The position numbers and the translations under genes were made by a program. Positions 61,061 through 64,000 of a DNA stretch of 64,000 nt are shown one piece after another. This stretch comes from Burkholderiales bacterium. GTDB lineage: Bacteria; Pseudomonadota; Gammaproteobacteria; Burkholderiales; SG8-41. Location of the stretch: positions 788,915 through 852,914 of the forward strand of contig DATAJS010000010.1 of the NCBI GenBank assembly GCA_036262035.1. Reading direction: 5' to 3'. Each line of letters starts with the position of its first letter. Position 1 is the first letter of the stretch. The notes under the pieces are model-generated. The model searched no databases. It was given only the letters and a program-made list of their open reading frames with translations, and was not told the DNA's origin.

Positions 61061-62889
61061 TGTTCAGGGCCTTCCGGCAGTCGGTACGCTTCAAGCTGCT
61101 CGTGCTGATGCTGGCGACGACGCTGGTCGCGCTCGTCGTCGCGGTGGCGGTGCTCGTCGCGTACGACTCGACCGATTACTACGACCGTGTCGCCTCCGAT
61201 CTCACCACGCAGGCGGACATCCTCGGGCGCTCCAGCGTCGCGGCGCTCGCGTTCGACGATCGCGCCGCGGCGCGCGACACGCTCGCCCTGCTGAAAGTGC
61301 GTCCGGCGATCCTCGAAGCGGCGATCTACGACGAGAGCGGCGTGCTGTTCGCCGAGTACGTGGGGGATGGCCACACCGCGGCCATCCCGCCGAAAGCGCT
61401 GTTCCCCGGCGTGCGCGTGCAGGGCAAGGAGATCGCGCTGTTCCAGCCCATCGTCGAGAGCGGCCGCACGCGCGGCACGGTGTACTTGCGCGAGCGTTAC
61501 GAGCTCGTCGAGCGCGTGCGCAACTACCTCGGCATCCTCGCCGCGGTGTCGGCTCTGAGCCTGGGCGCGGCGCTGCTGATCTCGGCGTTCCTGCAGCGCG
61601 CGATCACCAAGCCGATTCTGGACATCACCGGCGTTGCGCAGGACGTGATGGTCACCCGCGATTACTCGCGGCGCGTCACGCGCACGACCGAGGACGAGAC
61701 CGGCTATCTGGTCGACGCCTTCAACAACATGCTGGGCGAGGTCGGGCGCCGCTCGGAAGCGCTGCTCAGGGCCGACCGCATGAAGGACCAGTTCCTCGCG
61801 ATGCTCGCGCACGAGCTGCGCAACCCGCTCGCACCGATCAGCAACGGTCTGCACCTGCTCGAGAGGGCGGGCGACAAGCCGCAGCTCGCGGCGCAGGCGC
61901 GCGCCATGATGGCGCGGCAGGTGAAGCAGCTCGTGCGCCTCGTCGACGATCTGCTCGACGTCTCGCGCATCACCACCGGCAAGCTGGTGCTGCGCGACGA
62001 GACCGTCGAGCTCGGCGCGGTCGTCGACAACGCGGTCGAGATCGCGCGGCCGGTGATCGACGCGCGCGAGCACACGCTCGAGGTCGAGGCCGTCGACGGG
62101 CCGGTCTTCCTGCGCGGCGATGCGACCCGGCTCGCGCAGGTGTTCTCCAACCTGCTCAACAACGCGGCGAAGTACACGCCGCCGGGCGGGCGTATCGAGC
62201 TTCGGGTCGCGATCGAGGGCGATCGTGCGGCGGTGACCGTCACCGACAACGGCATCGGCATGACCCGGGAGACGCTCCACGAGGTGTTCGAGATGTTCAC
62301 GCAGGCGAACACCGCGATCGACCGCGAGCAATCGGGTCTCGGCGTCGGGCTCGCGCTCGCGCGTTACCTCGTCGAAGCGCACGGCGGCACGATCGAGGGC
62401 GAGAGCGCGGGCCTGAGCAAGGGCAGCCGCTTCACGGTGCGCCTGCCGCTGGTGCGCTCGCCGACGGGGCCGTCGCATCCATTCCTCGAGCCCGACGCCG
62501 CGCCCGCGCCCGGCCAGCGCGTCCTCGTGGTGGACGACAATCGCGACTTCGCGGCGAGCCTCGCGATGATCCTGCGCGACATGGGCAACGAGGTCCGCGT
62601 CGAGCACGACGGCCCCGGCGGGCTTGCCGCCGCGGAATCGTTCCAGCCGGACGTCGCGTTCCTCGACATCGGCTTGCCGGGCATGGACGGCTACGACCTC
62701 GCGCGGCGCATCCGCGCGAGCGGCAATGCCTCGGTGCTGATCGCAGTGACCGGCTGGGGACAGGCGGCGGACAAGGCGCGCTCGCACGCCGCGGGTTTCG
62801 ACCACCACGTGGTCAAGCCGCTGGAGCCGGCGGAGCTGCCGTGGATACTCGGCGCGGCGCAGCGCGCGCGTGCGGATGTGAAACCCTAG
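61060..62889 (+). CDS. Hybrid sensor histidine kinase with receiver domain
   Basis: A 609-residue membrane kinase. Helices about 13-34 and 155-178 flank a periplasmic sensor (about 35-150) of the CHASE8-like type. HAMP follows (about 178-232), then HisKA with H251 (MLAHELRNP), HATPase with NNAAKY, DNGIGM and GLGVGLALARYL (about 368-436), and a C-terminal receiver with VVDDNRDF and phospho-acceptor D536 (FLDIGLPGMDG). No output domain is attached and no response regulator follows, so phosphorelay to an unlinked Hpt protein or regulator is expected. It overlaps yfiR. Confidence 0.93.
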   Translation: MFRAFRQSVRFKLLVLMLATTLVALVVAVAVLVAYDSTDYYDRVASDLTTQADILGRSSVAALAFDDRAAARDTLALLKVRPAILEAAIYDESGVLFAEYVGDGHTAAIPPKALFPGVRVQGKEIALFQPIVESGRTRGTVYLRERYELVERVRNYLGILAAVSALSLGAALLISAFLQRAITKPILDITGVAQDVMVTRDYSRRVTRTTEDETGYLVDAFNNMLGEVGRRSEALLRADRMKDQFLAMLAHELRNPLAPISNGLHLLERAGDKPQLAAQARAMMARQVKQLVRLVDDLLDVSRITTGKLVLRDETVELGAVVDNAVEIARPVIDAREHTLEVEAVDGPVFLRGDATRLAQVFSNLLNNAAKYTPPGGRIELRVAIEGDRAAVTVTDNGIGMTRETLHEVFEMFTQANTAIDREQSGLGVGLALARYLVEAHGGTIEGESAGLSKGSRFTVRLPLVRSPTGPSHPFLEPDAAPAPGQRVLVVDDNRDFAASLAMILRDMGNEVRVEHDGPGGLAAAESFQPDVAFLDIGLPGMDGYDLARRIRASGNASVLIAVTGWGQAADKARSHAAGFDHHVVKPLEPAELPWILGAAQRARADVKP

Positions 62890-62934
62890 TCGATTCCGAT
62901 GCCGGCGGCCTCCGTCGGCGTACCATAGGCGGCC

Positions 62935-63690
62935 ATGAAGACGCTGATCGCGTGCGTGCTATTCCTGCTCGCCGCCGGCGCGCAGGCGCAGGGCGTCGCG
63001 CCTTCGCAGAACCGCGTCGACCTCAAGACCGCCGATGAGACGGCGATCGCCTACAAGCTGACGCCGTCGTTCTACCACACGAGCTCGCAGCCCGACGCGT
63101 ACGACGTCAACCTGCGCGGCAACTTGTCCACGCACACCGCGTGGATCGGCTATTACCAGCAGGCGGGCGAGTTCCGCCAGCTACGGCTGGGGTACGAGGA
63201 CACGATCGCGCTGCCGTTCGGGCATCTCACGCCGTCGCTGCAATACGCGACGCGCGGTTTCCTCGGCGGCAGCGTCAACGCCGAGATCGGCGAGCGCTGG
63301 TTCGGCCTGCTCGGTTTCGGCCGCACCAACCTCAAGGATTACTTCAACCTCAACTTCGATCCGAACGACGCGATCCTGTTCGGCTTCGGCACGCGCGCGA
63401 TCCCCAGGACCGTGCTCTCCGCCTACGAGATCAAGGACGACCGGCTGCACACCGGGCAGCGCATCGCGCACGTGGTCGCGCGCATCAAGCCCGACGAGCG
63501 CACGCGGCTTACGATCGACGTCTTCCACAAGAACGGCCGCGCCTCGGCCGAGGACGAGATCAGGGTGCGCGGCACCGGGGTGTCGGTGACCCTCGATTAC
63601 GACCGCTACTTCGTGCGCGTCGCGAGCGATCCGCACGTCAACTTCACGGCCGACCACATGGTGCGCGTCTCCCTCGGCCTGCACTTCTGA
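62935..63690 (+). CDS. Predicted outer-membrane barrel protein, unknown
   Basis: A 251-residue protein with a signal peptide (TLIACVLFLLAAGAQAQG) and alternating hydrophobic strands: HTAWIGYYQQAGEFRQLRLGYEDTIAL, LTPSLQYATRGFLGGSVNAEIGERWFGLLGFG, TRLTIDVFHKN and ISVTLDY-like segments. It ends in a C-terminal Phe (VSLGLHF), the classic signal for the outer-membrane insertion machinery. I do not recognise a family. It follows the kinase by 45 bases. Confidence 0.72.
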   Translation: MKTLIACVLFLLAAGAQAQGVAPSQNRVDLKTADETAIAYKLTPSFYHTSSQPDAYDVNLRGNLSTHTAWIGYYQQAGEFRQLRLGYEDTIALPFGHLTPSLQYATRGFLGGSVNAEIGERWFGLLGFGRTNLKDYFNLNFDPNDAILFGFGTRAIPRTVLSAYEIKDDRLHTGQRIAHVVARIKPDERTRLTIDVFHKNGRASAEDEIRVRGTGVSVTLDYDRYFVRVASDPHVNFTADHMVRVSLGLHF

Positions 63691-63721
63691 ATCGCCCCGA
63701 TCACCTCCGCGATCCTGCTCT

Positions 63722-63727
63722 TATAAT
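63722..63727 (+). promoter_or_regulatory. Candidate -10 box
   Basis: TATAAT lies 28 bases before the final start codon in otherwise GC-rich DNA. No good -35 is visible at 16-18 bases upstream. Confidence 0.4.
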
Positions 63728-63755
63728 CCGCACCTCGATCCTGCGTGAATTCCGA

Positions 63756-64000
63756 ATGGCCGACACGTCCCGCGCGCGACACGCGTCACCCGCATCGCTC
63801 CCCGAATCCGCCCCGTCCGCGAGCCGCTACGCGCCGACGGGACGCCTGAAGCTGCACTACCTCGATTACGGCACCGAGGGTGCAAAGCCGCTGCTCTTCG
63901 TCCACGGCGGCGCGGCGCACGGCCACTGGTTCGACTTCGTCGCGGGCGGCTTCACCGCCGATCATCACGTGCGCGCGGTCGATCTGCGCGGCCACGGCGA
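63756..64000 (+). CDS. Alpha/beta hydrolase, 5' part (truncated by window end)
   Basis: The last 245 bases encode the N-terminus of an alpha/beta-hydrolase: LKLHYLDYGTEGAKPLLFVHGGAAHGHWFDFV (oxyanion-hole region HGG) and HHVRAVDLRGHG, the second strand and turn. The nucleophile elbow lies beyond the window. The first 27 residues are Ala/Ser-rich and may be a linker. A TATAAT box sits upstream. The substrate cannot be determined. Confidence 0.8.
   Translation, partial: MADTSRARHASPASLPESAPSASRYAPTGRLKLHYLDYGTEGAKPLLFVHGGAAHGHWFDFVAGGFTADHHVRAVDLRGHG

Overview
The window is dense, high-GC DNA with short intergenic gaps. The gene families point to a betaproteobacterium of the Burkholderiales type: thirteen periplasmic Bug/TctC-type binding proteins, a TctAB transporter pair, allophanate hydrolase, TcuA-like and Old Yellow Enzyme-like flavoproteins, and a YfiR/hybrid kinase/TonB-receptor set. 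I saw no rRNA, tRNA, CRISPR array, transposase or phage gene. The taxonomic call is inference from gene content.

Region 1 (1-2019) holds the end of an unidentified gene, a zinc alcohol dehydrogenase-like protein and an alpha/beta hydrolase with an odd nucleophile elbow. Region 2 (2042-12447, possibly extending to 15228) is the most unusual part. It looks like a ribosomally made, post-translationally modified peptide (RiPP) cluster. The apparent precursor (5064-5516) carries its own PqqD-like recognition domain, a Pro/Ala linker and a Cys/Trp tail, SCWWGACTAGCP. It is followed by a hairpin and a tightly coupled run of genes: ferritin-like diiron protein, HprK-like kinase, short ferritin-like protein, two more diiron proteins, S26-type peptidase with a Ser/His/Asp set, asparagine-synthetase-like amide ligase without the glutaminase Cys, and a PhyH-type dioxygenase. 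An NTP_transf_5 nucleotidyltransferase lies upstream and an ABC exporter diverges from it. A SAM methyltransferase, a TylF-type methyltransferase and a glycosyltransferase follow. Parts resemble lasso-peptide clusters, but no transglutaminase-like B2 peptidase is present and the tail has no Asp/Glu acceptor, so this is not a canonical lasso system.

Region 3 (15321-24827) is catabolic: MaoC-like hydratase, RNase D-like exonuclease, Ldh2-type dehydrogenase, FadJ/FadB-like fusion, a TcuA-like flavoprotein and a racemase-fold protein, with two Bug proteins. Region 4 (24803-32901, minus strand) reads as one operon: allophanate hydrolase, Tat-exported binding protein, a DppBCDF-type importer and a GntR regulator.

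Region 5 (33086-58040) is a Bug-rich stretch. Eleven of the thirteen Bug genes sit here among single catabolic enzymes (ThDP enzyme, OYE, cupin, TauD, lactonase-fold propeller, 2-hydroxyacid dehydrogenase), with one TctAB pair serving as the only visible tripartite tricarboxylate transporter membrane unit. Also here are pfkA, a DUF1223 protein, a chalcone isomerase-like protein and a DUF2235 hydrolase. Region 6 (58073-end) has two small hypothetical genes, a TonB receptor, YfiR, a hybrid histidine kinase, a predicted outer-membrane protein and the start of an alpha/beta hydrolase.

Three dispersed repeat families run through the window. One of them (ATTGCGAGGAGCG-type) always touches a Bug gene, and in four cases it is translated into the N-terminus of that gene, in two of them making much of the signal peptide.
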